Source: Prevotellaceae bacterium UBA4361 (GTDB lineage: Bacteria > Bacteroidota > Bacteroidia > Bacteroidales > Bacteroidaceae). From it: DNA of 64,000 nt. A program made the translations under genes and the position numbers. This document shows, one piece after another, positions 16,101-25,200 of this stretch; position 1 is the first letter of the stretch; the number at the start of each line of letters is the position of its first letter. Where the stretch lies: the NCBI GenBank assembly GCA_002393575.1, contig DGSN01000062.1, positions 62,001-126,000 of the forward strand, in the 5' to 3' direction. The notes under the pieces are model-generated. The model searched no databases and was not told the origin of the DNA. It was given only the letters and a program-made list of their open reading frames with translations.

Positions 16101-18401
16101 CGTGCTGTTGCGACCGATGGCAGGCCAACCCTTCGTTGGAGAGTTCTCGTTAATCCAAGCAGAAAGGTCGATGTCGTTCATCAACTTATAGTAGCCTGAA
16201 TTGCAAGCGCCCTGCAAATCCTCGGCGGTGTAGATGCGGTAAGGGTCTTCCTCCGTACCACTACCAGGGTATTTCACTACAGCAGAAGTGAGATAAGAAG
16301 GAGTCATTCCCTCGATGTCGGCATAGAGTTGCACTTGCGCACCACTCTGCAAAGCCTCGGTCGAGAATTGCCATGCGTTGCCATTGCAGGTAGTGCTAAC
16401 AGCGTCATGGTCTTTGTAGTAGAGATAGACCGTTCCACCATCCAAACTACTACCGCTAATACTTGTGGCTTGGGAAACCAGGTCGGACTCAATCACTGGC
16501 GGCGCAGCCTGATATTTCTTGTAAGGGAAGCACTCCGTTTCGAGAATGTTCCAGTTGTCATCGAAGTTCCAGCCCCACGACACATAGTTGGCTTTCAGCT
16601 TCAGCATCGAAGGACCAACACTCGTACCATTCTGCAAGTCATCGTTCACCACTTGTGCCACTCCACTCAGCATCACGCTCGTTTGTGTCAAGGCGCGATT
16701 GCCTTCAGCTGAAGCCAAAGCACCAATCGTCACATAGTCGTTTTCCTTCTTGCCATAGATACGCCCCAAATTAGAACTGGATGCACTAATGGAGGTGTTG
16801 ATGGCGACGTTGGATTTGATGGTGAGATTATCATTAATACCATTATTGTCAACATATCCTAAAACATCTCCCACCAGTCCTCCGATATTGGAAACACCGC
16901 TAATCGTGGCATTTGTGTAACAATGAGAGATATTTCCATCCTGTTTGTAACCAACCAATCCTCCCACATGAGAAGTACCTGTAATAAAACCACTGTAATA
17001 GCTGTTGGTGATGGAGGAGGTGGTTAGGTCGAGACGATCACGAGGGGCAGCTGGAGTTACCTTTCCTTTATGTACTCCATTTCTCCATAGATTACATGTG
17101 GAACCATATATTGTTTTTCCTCCTGAAGAAGAGACATAAACATAAGTATAGGAAGGTTCGTCCTTACCAACGAGTCCACCTACGTATTCCTTTCCATTGA
17201 TATTTCCGATAGCTGTACAATTGTTGATAGGTACTGCCACTTGAGTTCCTTTTTCAATTGTTGTATTGGAATAACTTGTTCCACCTGATGATGATGAACT
17301 ACTTTGGTTTGTAATGTACACAGGACGAGCTTCCTGTTTACCTACAATCTGTCCGACAAGTCCACCAACATAGTTTTGACCAGTAATATCTCCAAAGTGG
17401 CTGCAATCCGTCATCCCAGCAATACGAGGACCATCGCTTTTACCCACAATACCACCTGTGTAATCTCCCGTGTTGGTGATTTTTCCTTTGGAGAAGGCTT
17501 TCTCAAACGTAACACTCGCACTGGCTTCCAAAGCACCTGCAACACCTGCAACCATCTCTATACCTGAGACATCGCCAATGCAACTGACATTGGTAATCAA
17601 GCAAGTGTTTCGAACACGCCCAACGATTCCACCCACACAGTTTGTATTCGAGACATTGCCTGTGATGGTGGAATTCTTGATTTTCGTTGCACTGATACGA
17701 CCAGCAATACCACCCATTGCAGTAGCACTACTGTTTCCATTGCCATCTACATTACCAACTACCGAACAATTGTTAATTGTAGTTCCTGTCGCATCGCCAG
17801 CAACACCTCCGATATAGTTTGATGCTCCCTTCACATTTCCCTCAAAAGCACAGTCGTCGATAGAAACAGAATTTTCTGCTATACCAACAATACCGCCACA
17901 ACTGTTAGAGCCTTTCAGACTTTCGGAAGCAGTCAAAGAGACAGAACAGTTACTGACACTTGAATTCGTGGCATAACCCGTGATACCTCCAACACCGTCA
18001 GCACCACTGATGGATGTGCCCGTAAGGGTTAAATTGCTAATCGTAGCTCCAGAGATATATCCCCAGAAACCAACATGATTCGTAGAACTACGGTTGATGA
18101 ACACACCACTAATGGTATGTCCATTGCCATAGAATTTGCCTTGGAAAGGCGCAGACTCCACACCAATCGGTGTCCAACCCTGGTTTGGATTGTTTTCTGC
18201 AATGTAGTTGGAAATATCCAAGTCCTTTTGCAGTTTGAACACTACGCCCTCCTGCCCCAAGAAATTGGCAACCTGTGCCAACTGATTCTCATTGTAAATC
18301 AGATACGGGTCAGACTCCGTGCCAGTACCTGAACCGCTGAACTGCGCAAACATCATCGTGCTCCACAGCAGCATAGCCATTGATAATAATTTTCGTTTCA
18401 T
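13179..18401 (-). CDS. Giant secreted GLUG-repeat surface protein
   Basis: The 1740-residue protein has a signal peptide (MKRKLLSMAMLLWSTMMFAQ). Two blocks (about 70-640 and 790-1130) consist of many GLUG-type repeats with the pattern VGGIVG or YTGGLVG every 25-35 residues, a beta-helix-like adhesin architecture; each block opens with a GTGTE(S/E)DPY motif. After them come a BIG2 Ig-like domain (about 1175-1255), a helical segment, a cohesin-like module, a dockerin-like segment (LGDANGSRSVTVSDLT and DVTMDNKITVSDLTGI), a second cohesin-like module and a type IX-style C-terminus (VFDMSGRKLKSH, ending RGSYIIGGKKIVK). Probably a surface adhesin or scaffold. The gene lies 49 bases below the DUF2971 gene and 15 bases above a smaller protein of the same design. 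Confidence 0.82.
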   Translation of the reverse strand: MKRKLLSMAMLLWSTMMFAQFSGSGTGTESDPYLIYNENQLAQVANFLGQEGVVFKLQKDLDISNYIAENNPNQGWTPIGVESAPFQGKFYGNGHTISGVFINRSSTNHVGFWGYISGATISNLTLTGTSISGADGVGGITGYATNSSVSNCSVSLTASESLKGSNSCGGIVGIAENSVSIDDCAFEGNVKGASNYIGGVAGDATGTTINNCSVVGNVDGNGNSSATAMGGIAGRISATKIKNSTITGNVSNTNCVGGIVGRVRNTCLITNVSCIGDVSGIEMVAGVAGALEASASVTFEKAFSKGKITNTGDYTGGIVGKSDGPRIAGMTDCSHFGDITGQNYVGGLVGQIVGKQEARPVYITNQSSSSSSGGTSYSNTTIEKGTQVAVPINNCTAIGNINGKEYVGGLVGKDEPSYTYVYVSSSGGKTIYGSTCNLWRNGVHKGKVTPAAPRDRLDLTTSSITNSYYSGFITGTSHVGGLVGYKQDGNISHCYTNATISGVSNIGGLVGDVLGYVDNNGINDNLTIKSNVAINTSISASSSNLGRIYGKKENDYVTIGALASAEGNRALTQTSVMLSGVAQVVNDDLQNGTSVGPSMLKLKANYVSWGWNFDDNWNILETECFPYKKYQAAPPVIESDLVSQATSISGSSLDGGTVYLYYKDHDAVSTTCNGNAWQFSTEALQSGAQVQLYADIEGMTPSYLTSAVVKYPGSGTEEDPYRIYTAEDLQGACNSGYYKLMNDIDLSAWINENSPTKGWPAIGRNSTVATYIDGDGHKVTGLWINTTEGYNGLFSNYSAGYIKNLTVEVAAGKKVKGGDYTGVLIGRMYNGQIINCSVKGDVEGTDYASVLTGYIGNGKIENCVVNGNASGTKHVGGLSAFAENATLKDNRFEGKITSQAASAYVGGLAGHAKNVTTTNCSTSETISSVGNNSFVGGFFGKSETGSITKCYAEVNITANGTNDYVGGLIGHASTPVSQCYTTGNVTASGDDSYTAGLVAYTTAAVDNCYSTANANGTLYTAGLVGYTFSTVDKCYAKGDITGVMYGAGVVGEMDGAAAATTNCVAVNNTITLSAQSSWGCRVIGGFKNGCSEPDLSNFALNTMQVSLNGVPQRKTDDNIEGIAKTNAELMHSALYEGISWNMTEIWSIDEGQIYPYLLWEVEVNPVTEITLDNKSLIIAVGNSSSITATVMPLGATNKRLAWTSANTAIATVENGVVTAVGVGETTITATSTDGSNISATCTVTVVANHDDAIAELQTLVNKAQSYYDNSTEGEDIGQYASGSRAALLAVIRDVNEQISSTMSETAIAVCTQSITDAINEFKSKEVTAGEDTDITQYDNVLYIENVECGPGNQLTVSLKMNNQIAASGFQCDLYLPNGVTVATDEDGFYQIALSTARTTATKTNMFDSVLQGDGSIRILCNSTKNYAFSGNEGEVATIVLNIDANMEEGDYPVILKNIEIANKNNPTAPATVNYVKSTLTVFSFILGDANGSRSVTVSDLTMTASEILGGAPEGFVFKAADVTMDNKITVSDLTGIANIILYGSVNGANVKSMVAAAPQVALRMPSVTIARGETTEVEVFVKNENCQIAAYQFDLQLPEGVRVVDAAWNSARLHGTPIFDGAEMNGAYRVLCASTDGETFAGNDGAIVTLTLAASETAQSGDAFIKNIELSEGGKAYMAANAWSAINVVDATAINSIDADKNPVDVFDMSGRKLKSHANNADLKNLPRGSYIIGGKKIVK

Positions 18402-18450
18402 AAGTCAGAATAGTTTATTCATAAAATACTATATGAGTTTCAAGATATTT

Positions 18451-19095
18451 TTATTCTTCTATTTTTACATATTTTCCATTTCCAAAATCAAGATTTTCTG
18501 GTTTCATCTTATAAATCTTAATTTCATTTCCAAGCTTACTCTGTATAAAATCTTTCCAATAATTATATCGTCTCGTTGGAACTTTAGCACCAAAAACAAT
18601 TTTCCTAATACGTATTTTTAATTTGGGTCTTTCTACACTATTAATGCAAACACGCCATTCATCTTCATGTTTCCAAGGCAGAGTTTTATGATAGAATAAT
18701 TTGTTGTCTATAAAACTATCAATAGACTTATCTTTTTGTTTGTCATATTTAGGTATCTTTGTGTTATATTTTACTTTTTTAGGAACATTTTCATCAATTA
18801 TCTCAAATTCAATGCAACATCCATCATGATTATTTGCATACATAGCCCACATAATATTATCATGATATGCTGTTTTTTCTCCCGAAAAGGAACAAAGATA
18901 ACGACGTTTTTTACTTCCTATTATTCTGTTAATATCACGATTGCTTATTTTTTCTTCTGAACAGAAATATAATTCCAATGGATCGTTGAGTTTATCATAC
19001 AAAGAGCAATACAACTCCTCATTCTCAATGATGTCTTTTAGGTAGCTATTGTTTTTTTTCCCACCTATTTGTCTGTATTTAAAAAATGTAGCCAT
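18451..19095 (-). CDS. DUF2971-family protein
   Basis: Starting at MATFFKYRQIGG (19095), the protein has 214 residues. The sequence has the DUF2971 pattern: an N-terminal LYCSLYDKLNDPLEL segment, CSFSGEKTAYHDNIMWAMYANNHDGCCIEFE in the middle and a late HEDEWRV motif. The biochemical role of the family is unknown; members are often found in accessory regions and near defence or mobile genes (general knowledge). The gene is markedly AT-rich compared with its neighbours, indicating horizontal origin. The in-frame extension upstream to 19263 belongs to a repeat-like element and is not part of the gene. Confidence 0.72.
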   Translation of the reverse strand: MATFFKYRQIGGKKNNSYLKDIIENEELYCSLYDKLNDPLELYFCSEEKISNRDINRIIGSKKRRYLCSFSGEKTAYHDNIMWAMYANNHDGCCIEFEIIDENVPKKVKYNTKIPKYDKQKDKSIDSFIDNKLFYHKTLPWKHEDEWRVCINSVERPKLKIRIRKIVFGAKVPTRRYNYWKDFIQSKLGNEIKIYKMKPENLDFGNGKYVKIEE

Positions 19096-19237
19096 AATAA
19101 AAATAGTGCCCCCAGAAACCCAATAAGGCTTTAAATGGTTTATTATATCATAACTACGCAACAAAAAACGTGGGCTTCCACCTCTACTCGTCTGTCGTTT
19201 GAGGCCGTAGCAATTGCCCATGCAGTTGACGAATAGA

Positions 19238-19505
19238 GTGTCTGCCCACGCCGTATGTTGCACGTATCCGAAAAGTGTGCGTGAGGATAAAATATATCCT
19301 CATTGCACACCTCGGGATACAATTCATGCATACCCGTAGCATCCACCTCATACCATGTCATTGACTGCATTTTGAAATTTGCTACGTTCCAAACGACCAA
19401 TTGACAAAGCGATAGTGACGCTTTTCATTATGTAGTGTCCCCACCCCACCGCAAAGCCTCGAAAACACAAAATGTCCATTCGATGGCACGGCGTGGGTAT
19501 AGACA
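19238..19505. repeat. Non-coding element bounded by an inverted repeat
   Basis: GTCTGCCCACGCCGT (19240-19254) and its near-complement ACGGCGTGGG followed by TATAGACA (19488-19505) bound about 270 bases. Inside are a perfect palindrome TGAGGATA / TATCCTCA and fragments of open frame on the minus strand that overlap in different frames, which argues against one real protein. I suspect a dispersed Bacteroidales repeat or structured RNA; function unknown. It lies just upstream of the low-GC DUF2971 gene. Confidence 0.5.
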
Positions 19506-19680
19506 TTTGCAAAACTACAACTTTTATTTTATTTTAAGAAATAAAAGCAAGATTTTTTTTGTAATCATCTGTATTTACCTCAAATAACGACTTGGTTTAC
19601 TTTGAAAAACTTTTAGAGCAACTCACCAAAAATCCATGCCAAAAGAACCATTCTTGCTGCGATTGGAAAAGAAACTATAT

Positions 19681-19759
19681 GGAAGGCTTTTCCGTTTGTG
19701 TGGAAAGCCTTTCCGTTGACACGGAGAAGTTCTCCGTTTGTACGGAAAGGTTCTCCGTT
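19681..19759. repeat. Tandem palindrome array, period 21
   Basis: Four 13-base palindromes start at 19681, 19702, 19723 and 19744 (GGAAGGCTTTTCC, GGAAAGCCTTTCC, GGAGAAGTTCTCC, GGAAAGGTTCTCC). They are separated by 8-base spacers GTTTGTGT, GTTGACAC and GTTTGTAC. The period is exactly 21. It resembles the 22-base-period arrays at 28034 and 53832 in design but not in sequence. Confidence 0.85.
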
Positions 19760-19816
19760 GGGTTTTATTCGAATAATAATAAAGTTTTAAATGACGATCC
19801 GCATATTAGTGCAATA

Positions 19817-20012
19817 AACCCTGAGAAGGGTTTTCGCTCAGTAACCGTAGGTCGGAACGACCTGCGGAGGATGCAGATGATGGCTATATGCACTCTGAAT
19901 GAGTGCCCCAACCGTGTTTGTGGGCGACCCCGCAAGGGTCGATATACTCATTGCCATCTATCCGAGGGTGCTTTGCACACCTCAGTTACTGAGCGATGAC
20001 GCTTTCAGCGTC
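19817..20012. repeat. Foldback element of about 200 bases (copy 1)
   Basis: A perfect 11-base inverted repeat CGCTCAGTAAC (19835-19845) / GTTACTGAGCG (19985-19995) encloses several smaller hairpins, such as AGGTCGGAACGACCT and GACCCCGCAAGGGTC. It is flanked by a small hairpin on each side: AACCCTGAGAAGGGTT on the left and GACGCTTTCAGCGTC on the right. The element at 29927-30137 has the same architecture. Confidence 0.75.
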
Positions 20013-20103
20013 TCAATCACTTGACCAAGCGGATAATCATAAGTTTTTAAACTTGAAGAAAATAAGTTTCAGTCGATTGCATACGTGTTCTTCTCCCTGA
20101 TTC

Positions 20104-20134
20104 TTTGGTAGTTGAAATTAGTTTCATACCTTTG
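20104..20134 (+). promoter_or_regulatory. Strong promoter without a full gene
   Basis: TTTG (20104-20107) and TACCTTTG (20127-20134) are 19 bases apart, an excellent match. It is followed at once by two overlapping palindromes, GCGAAAAATTTCGC (20134-20147) and CGAAAATTTTCG, which could be an operator or a leader hairpin. The only open frame downstream is 15 codons long. Confidence 0.65.
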
Positions 20135-20165
20135 CGAAAAATTTCGCAACGAAAATTTTCGCAAT

Positions 20166-20213
20166 ATGAATAACCCCTTCTTCCGTCAATGGATTGTGAA
20201 GACGCAAGGGTAA
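20166..20213 (+). pseudogene. 15-codon open frame, possible remnant of a gene start
   Basis: ATG at 20166 opens MNNPFFRQWIVKTQG and a TAA at 20211, directly followed by a word-repeat element. It sits about 30 bases downstream of a well-formed promoter and two palindromes. Either the body of a gene has been lost or this is a leader peptide or small RNA. No homologue is recognised. Confidence 0.4.
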
Positions 20214-20217
20214 TATA

Positions 20218-20342
20218 ATGAAGAATGAAGAATGTAGAATGAAGAATGTGAGTTAGCGTGAAGAGTGAAGCGTGGAGCTATGAAGAGTAATTATCATTCT
20301 TCACTCTAAATTCTTCATTCTTCATTCTACATTCTTAATTCT
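20218..20342. repeat. Word-repeat hairpin next to the leucine-rich repeat gene
   Basis: GAAGAATGA and GTAGAATGAAG words on the left and TTCATTCTACATTC words on the right can pair; the loop region is GTTAGCGTGAAGAGTGAAGC and following bases. The right arm continues into the last codons (NVE and stop) of the gene ending at 20343. Confidence 0.75.
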
Positions 20343-22106
20343 TCATTCTACATTTCTTCCATCTGTCAGAATGGTTCCTAACGACTTGCTGACAATAAGA
20401 ATTTTGCCATCTACGAGTATCTTCACAGGGCGAGAACTCTGTGAAAAACGCATGTCGTCTTCGACAGCATTGATGGCGCTGACATCCTCTACAATGTTCG
20501 TGAAATCTGACCAATAAGGAGCTGATGCATAGCGTTCAGCTGTTCCAGCAGGCACATGCAAGGTCATGCCGAGCGTGTGCTGATAGCTATCGAAGATGTC
20601 ATATTGAAGCACAAGAGGCTCTTGCCATTTCACATAGACATCCTTCAGCTTGTATCCATAAGCTAAAGCTCCCTTACCTATATGCTCAAGGCTTTGGGGC
20701 AAAGAGACAGTCTCCAACTGTCCCGATTGAGAAAAAGCATCCTCACCAATGGAAACCAACCCTTCGGAAAATTCTATATGATTCAGCTTTCCGCAAAAGC
20801 TAAAAGCCTGATAACCAATCGTCTTAACAGACTTTGGTATGTTGATGCTTTCCAAAGAAGAATTTTGATAGAACGCCATCTTACCAATGCTTTCGATACT
20901 TTCTGGCAAATTGACTTCCTTGAGGCTCCCACACATACTAAAAGCATTGTTTGGAATATAGGTAATGGAAGCAGGAAGCGAAACCGACTCCAACATACGG
21001 CATCCATCGAACACATGAACTCCCAAACTATCGATGTTGGAAAGGTCGGGTAAATGAGTGAGTGACGCACAGCCATGAAACGAATGGTCACCCAGTGTAT
21101 GCACTGTTTTCGGATACGACACCTCCTCCAGCATATAGCAGTTGGCAAAAGTCTCAAAAGGAATACTGTCTAAAGGATTCTCCAAGACAGCCTTCTTCAG
21201 AAAAAAGTCAGCGTAGAACACGCCTTCGCCGAAAGACTTTACTGAAGCAGGAACAAACACCTCCTCTAATCGTGCCTGACTAAACGCATGATCCCCAATA
21301 CTATCTACCGAATTCGGAATATTCACCCTTTGAACTTGGCTGCCATCGAACGCATAGTCAGATATGATCTTCAAAGAATTGGGAATCACCACTTCGTGCA
21401 ACATGGTGAAAATAAATGCACCCTCATTGATTACCTCTATGCCCTCTGGAATCACGTAAGTTTTTCCCTCGGACTCGTAGTTCAGCATGGGATAATAGAA
21501 GAAATACTTGTCATTGTAGAGAGGAGTGACCATGTTAGGACAATTATAAAAAGCCTCATATCCAATATATTCCAAAGACTGAGGAATGTTGATGGAAGAC
21601 AATTCCCTGCAACCCTCGAATGCATTCCAACCAATAGCAATCAGGTTCTCGTTGAGCACCACCTTCCGCAAATCCTCGTTACCATAAAACGAAGCAGATT
21701 CCAAATACAACATCGTATGGGGAAGAACAACTTCAGTCAATCCATCGCAATTATAGAAAGCCAAGTTGCCCACGCCAACCACAGCTGTCTGCCCTACCCC
21801 AACCCTTGCAGGAATCCGAACCACTCCCTTATATTGTTCAGGACCTGCCACCAATTCGCAGTAATCCTGCTCCACATAACGGTAATAAAGCATCACCCCG
21901 TCAGCATTTGTCTCACAGAAATCGTAAGACGGGATGTCATCGTCCTTAACATTGGCTCGGTCCGACAGTCTGGACGGAGAAGTGGGCATGACTTTCCGAA
22001 ATGCCATGTCACGCAATTCATCCGCCCGATGAGATTTGTCTTGTGCCAATGCATTCATAGTAACAATGAAGAGCAGGATGGAGAGTATGGTATATCTCAT
22101 AATCAT
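20343..22106 (-). CDS. BspA-like leucine-rich repeat protein, secreted
   Basis: The 587-residue protein has a signal peptide (MIMRYTILSILLFIVTMNALAQ; the start may be the second Met at 22100). From about 80 to 530 it consists of LRR_5 (BspA/Treponema-type) repeats with the pattern LxxIxIPxSVxxIGxxAFxxC roughly every 23 residues. Such proteins bind host or bacterial surfaces. The C-terminal stretch SRPVKILVDGKILIV followed by TDGRNVE resembles the short type IX-like ending seen in Prevotella. The last codons come from an adjacent repeat. A -7 box lies 35 bases upstream. Confidence 0.85.
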   Translation of the reverse strand: MIMRYTILSILLFIVTMNALAQDKSHRADELRDMAFRKVMPTSPSRLSDRANVKDDDIPSYDFCETNADGVMLYYRYVEQDYCELVAGPEQYKGVVRIPARVGVGQTAVVGVGNLAFYNCDGLTEVVLPHTMLYLESASFYGNEDLRKVVLNENLIAIGWNAFEGCRELSSINIPQSLEYIGYEAFYNCPNMVTPLYNDKYFFYYPMLNYESEGKTYVIPEGIEVINEGAFIFTMLHEVVIPNSLKIISDYAFDGSQVQRVNIPNSVDSIGDHAFSQARLEEVFVPASVKSFGEGVFYADFFLKKAVLENPLDSIPFETFANCYMLEEVSYPKTVHTLGDHSFHGCASLTHLPDLSNIDSLGVHVFDGCRMLESVSLPASITYIPNNAFSMCGSLKEVNLPESIESIGKMAFYQNSSLESINIPKSVKTIGYQAFSFCGKLNHIEFSEGLVSIGEDAFSQSGQLETVSLPQSLEHIGKGALAYGYKLKDVYVKWQEPLVLQYDIFDSYQHTLGMTLHVPAGTAERYASAPYWSDFTNIVEDVSAINAVEDDMRFSQSSRPVKILVDGKILIVSKSLGTILTDGRNVE

Positions 22107-22140
22107 TCTTCTTTTTTGTCAATAATTCCAAAAATGAATA

Positions 22141-22148
22141 CAAAGGTA
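22141..22148 (-). promoter_or_regulatory. -7 promoter box for the leucine-rich repeat gene
   Basis: CAAAGGTA on the plus strand is TACCTTTG on the minus strand, 35 bases before the ATG at 22106. No well-spaced TTG was found. Confidence 0.5.
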
Positions 22149-22188
22149 CACCTTTTAAGCAACATAAATCTACTTTTTCCTTAAAAAC

Positions 22189-22258
22189 GAGTCAACAAAT
22201 GAACACAAATGGATCACAAATAATATATTTGAGCAAATTTGTGTTCATTTGTTGACTC
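22189..22258. repeat. Perfect 22-base inverted repeat
   Basis: The arms begin GAGTCAACAAATGAACACAA (22189-22210) and are matched exactly by 22237-22258. The loop is 26 bases and also contains ACAAATAATATATTTG. It lies just past the stop of the 1153-residue protein and could be its terminator. It belongs to the word-repeat class (ACAAATGAACACAAAT). Confidence 0.75.
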
Positions 22259-22273
22259 ATTCTTCATTTCATC

Positions 22274-25200
22274 CTACATGCCGAGGATGATGTTCACGAT
22301 GGCAACGATGTCGGAGATGTCGATGGATTCGTCGCGGTTGGTGTCGGTGTTGGTTTCGCTCTTCACGGCACCTGCGCCAAGGATGTGATTGACCGCGAGG
22401 ACAACATCGGAAATATCGACTGCACCATCACAGTTAGCATCACCTAAGAGGAAACCATCTTCTTCGGTTGGCGTGATGGAGATGTTGTCGAAACCAATGA
22501 TTTTGACATTGCCATTCGTGTTATGAATGGCAGAGAGGTTGACGGTGATATTGGAACCATCGGTGTCGAAGGTGAAATCCACCTTCTGCCATGCTTCTTT
22601 GTTTTCGAGGGAAGGACTCGATGCCAAGGTGCCCGACTCGCCAACCACGTTGACACTGATGTCACCGCCCAAGCCCGATTTCCACACGTCGGCTGTGAGG
22701 CGATACTTACCAGCAGGGAGGCAGATGGTCTGATGGAGCGTGATGGTAGATGTACCCCAGTTCTGACGAATCCAATAGCTTTGCTTTCCTCCATTCGCTG
22801 GCTTTGCCAAGGATGCAAAGAAATTGCTATAGTAAAGGTCACCACTCTTGAGCGCGGAGAGGTCGTTCTCATTGCGGCTTGTGTAGTCGATGCTCCATCC
22901 TTCTGGCTGATAGATGGCACGGTCGGAACTGACACCCGAACCGTTCATCTTGGTGTAAGAAGCCTCGAAGTCAGGATTCTGAAGCTCGGAAGGAGCTTGT
23001 GTCTCGGAATAGTCAAGTCCTTGCAACTCACAGATTTCCTGACGAGAGAGACAAGTGTTGTAGAGGCGGAAGCCGTCCATCTTGCCTTGATAATCCACAT
23101 TGTCATTAGCATAGGCACCATCCCACCACTGTGTGCGACCGATGTAGTTGCGAGTGTCCTTTGCCACTTGGTAGAGCTGGTAAGCTTCGTAGGCGATGTC
23201 GGTGCCACGCAGGTTCACCTCGCCATCCACATAGAGCGTCGTGGTCTTGGTGTCAGCACTGTAAGTCACCGCCAGACTGTATTCCTTGTTCGTGGAAAGT
23301 GTGGTGGAAGAGTTCATCAGTGTGGTGGTGCCACCATTGTACTTGAACCCAACGGACAGCGGTTTGGCACGGAGGAAGAGACTGTTGCCTGAGCCTGAAC
23401 CGAAGTCGTAGAAGCGAGGATTGTTGCCAAATGCCGAGGCGTTGACCTTCAGCAGGAATGTATAGCTGCGGAGGCTGTCAAGCATTTCCGAAGGAGCCGT
23501 GACGGTAGTGTTGGTAGAGAAGCCCGAAGCGGTGTTCTTCGTCATGTCGATGTTATCCTTCGAATAGAGCAGGTTCTTTGGCAAGTCGCGTGGCATGACG
23601 CGCACCTTGAAGTATTTCTTCTGATTGCCAACGGTGGCGGTCAAGGTGACTTCGCGTCCATCAGCTCTGGTCACTTTCGACTGATTCACCACACCTGTTG
23701 CACTGAGCACTGGTTCGTGACTGGATTCCCAAGTGATGGTAGCTTCGCCCATCTTCGTTGGAAGAACTAAGTCGGACCAAGTGACCGTTGGCAATGCTAT
23801 TCGATTCAACACCCATGAGTCTTTGTTCAAGTATAAAATGTCTTGAGCAGTGCGAACAGATCCCTGCGTGAGGCACTCTGCATAGACTTCACAAGCATTC
23901 AAACTTCCGATGAAACCGCCAATTATTGCATCTTGCAGACTGAGTCCAGACACTTCCATCTTCTGGTCAATCCAACCATTGCGGTAGATGGTGAGGGTGG
24001 TGCCATCGTAAGTGAAAGCAGTGAAGTAGTCAGCAAGTTTGGTTCTGTAGGTATTTCCATCCGTACGCCTACCATAATATTTGTGGTCGTCCGAAGTACC
24101 CAGCCTATTTTGACTGGAGAAGGTTGTATTACCCACCTTAGCATAAGGCTTCTCACTCTCTTTATCGAGTCCGTAAGTAAGGTTTCCCATCTTGAGCAGC
24201 GTACCAGCATAGTTGTTGGCATCAATCGACCAATTTGCGATGACGGTCCATGTCGTTGCTCCAGCCTTGCTCCCTACGGAGAGTGTTTTCGATGCTGAGG
24301 TGGTGGTGAAGTTGGTGCTTTCTGTGGTAGAAGCAATGGCATTTGTCTGTGCTGTAGCATCAACAGGGAAGGCGTAAGAGGTACGAATGGACGTAGGGTA
24401 ACCCTTTGGATATTCTATATCAACTATCCAATAGTAGTAGTCGCCATTCATCCAGCAAAGACGAAGCGGACTGTCCTTAGAGCCTGGCAGGACGAACGGA
24501 CGAACATTATTCTTCTCGGAGTTCTGCGTGATAGGCACCTTTGCGGTGATGTTACCACTGCTGTTCACCGTGTATTTCCAGATTTCATAGACTGTACCGT
24601 GGGTTCCAACCGTAGGGATGGAGAGATAGATGTCCTCCACATGGTCAGGGTCAATAGCCATACCACCACTGTAGCACTTTTCTGTATTGGAAGAATGGAA
24701 CCAACCTCCTCCATTTGCAAGGTCTGTCATTTTCCAAGACGAACCGTTCCAATGCGCATAGTAATACTGATGCGTGTTCTTGTCGTACGAGATGCGCACC
24801 ATCGCCACCACGGGGTTTTCGTTCTCGTCAAGCGTGATTTGCCAAACCCAGTCGCGGTAATTCGTAGGAGCATCAATAATCGTATTAGGGTAAGACGACT
24901 TGTAGGAATCAGTCTTGTTGACATTGAATTTTCCGTTGGCAATGGTGGAAAGTACATTGCCTTTCAGGTCGCAAAGCTTTGGTGTGGAAGAATAAGTGCC
25001 ATCGCTGTTCTTCTTGGCATTGATTTCAATCACGTTGAAATAGAGCCAGTTGGGGTATTCATTATCGGGATGTCCCGTGGTGTAGCTCACATAGATTTTG
25101 TCCTTGCCATTGCTTTGGTACTTGGCGTATGGTCGTGCGCCTGTACTTTGCACCATTTGGAAAGGTCCCCACTCGAAGTGGCAATCGTCGTTGGCATCGG

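Noticed and set aside
12297..18401. Full cellulosome-type system
   Set aside because: Cohesin-like and dockerin-like modules are present, but the similarity is by eye only and no scaffoldin with repeated cohesins and a cellulose-binding module is seen; kept as a hypothesis.
19143..19400. Minus-strand open frames upstream of the DUF2971 gene
   Set aside because: Overlapping frames in an inverted-repeat-bounded element; no single frame has protein-like features throughout.
19592..19999. Open frame of 135 codons on the plus strand
   Set aside because: It runs through the 21-base palindrome array and a foldback element; its apparent peptide repeats come from the DNA palindromes.
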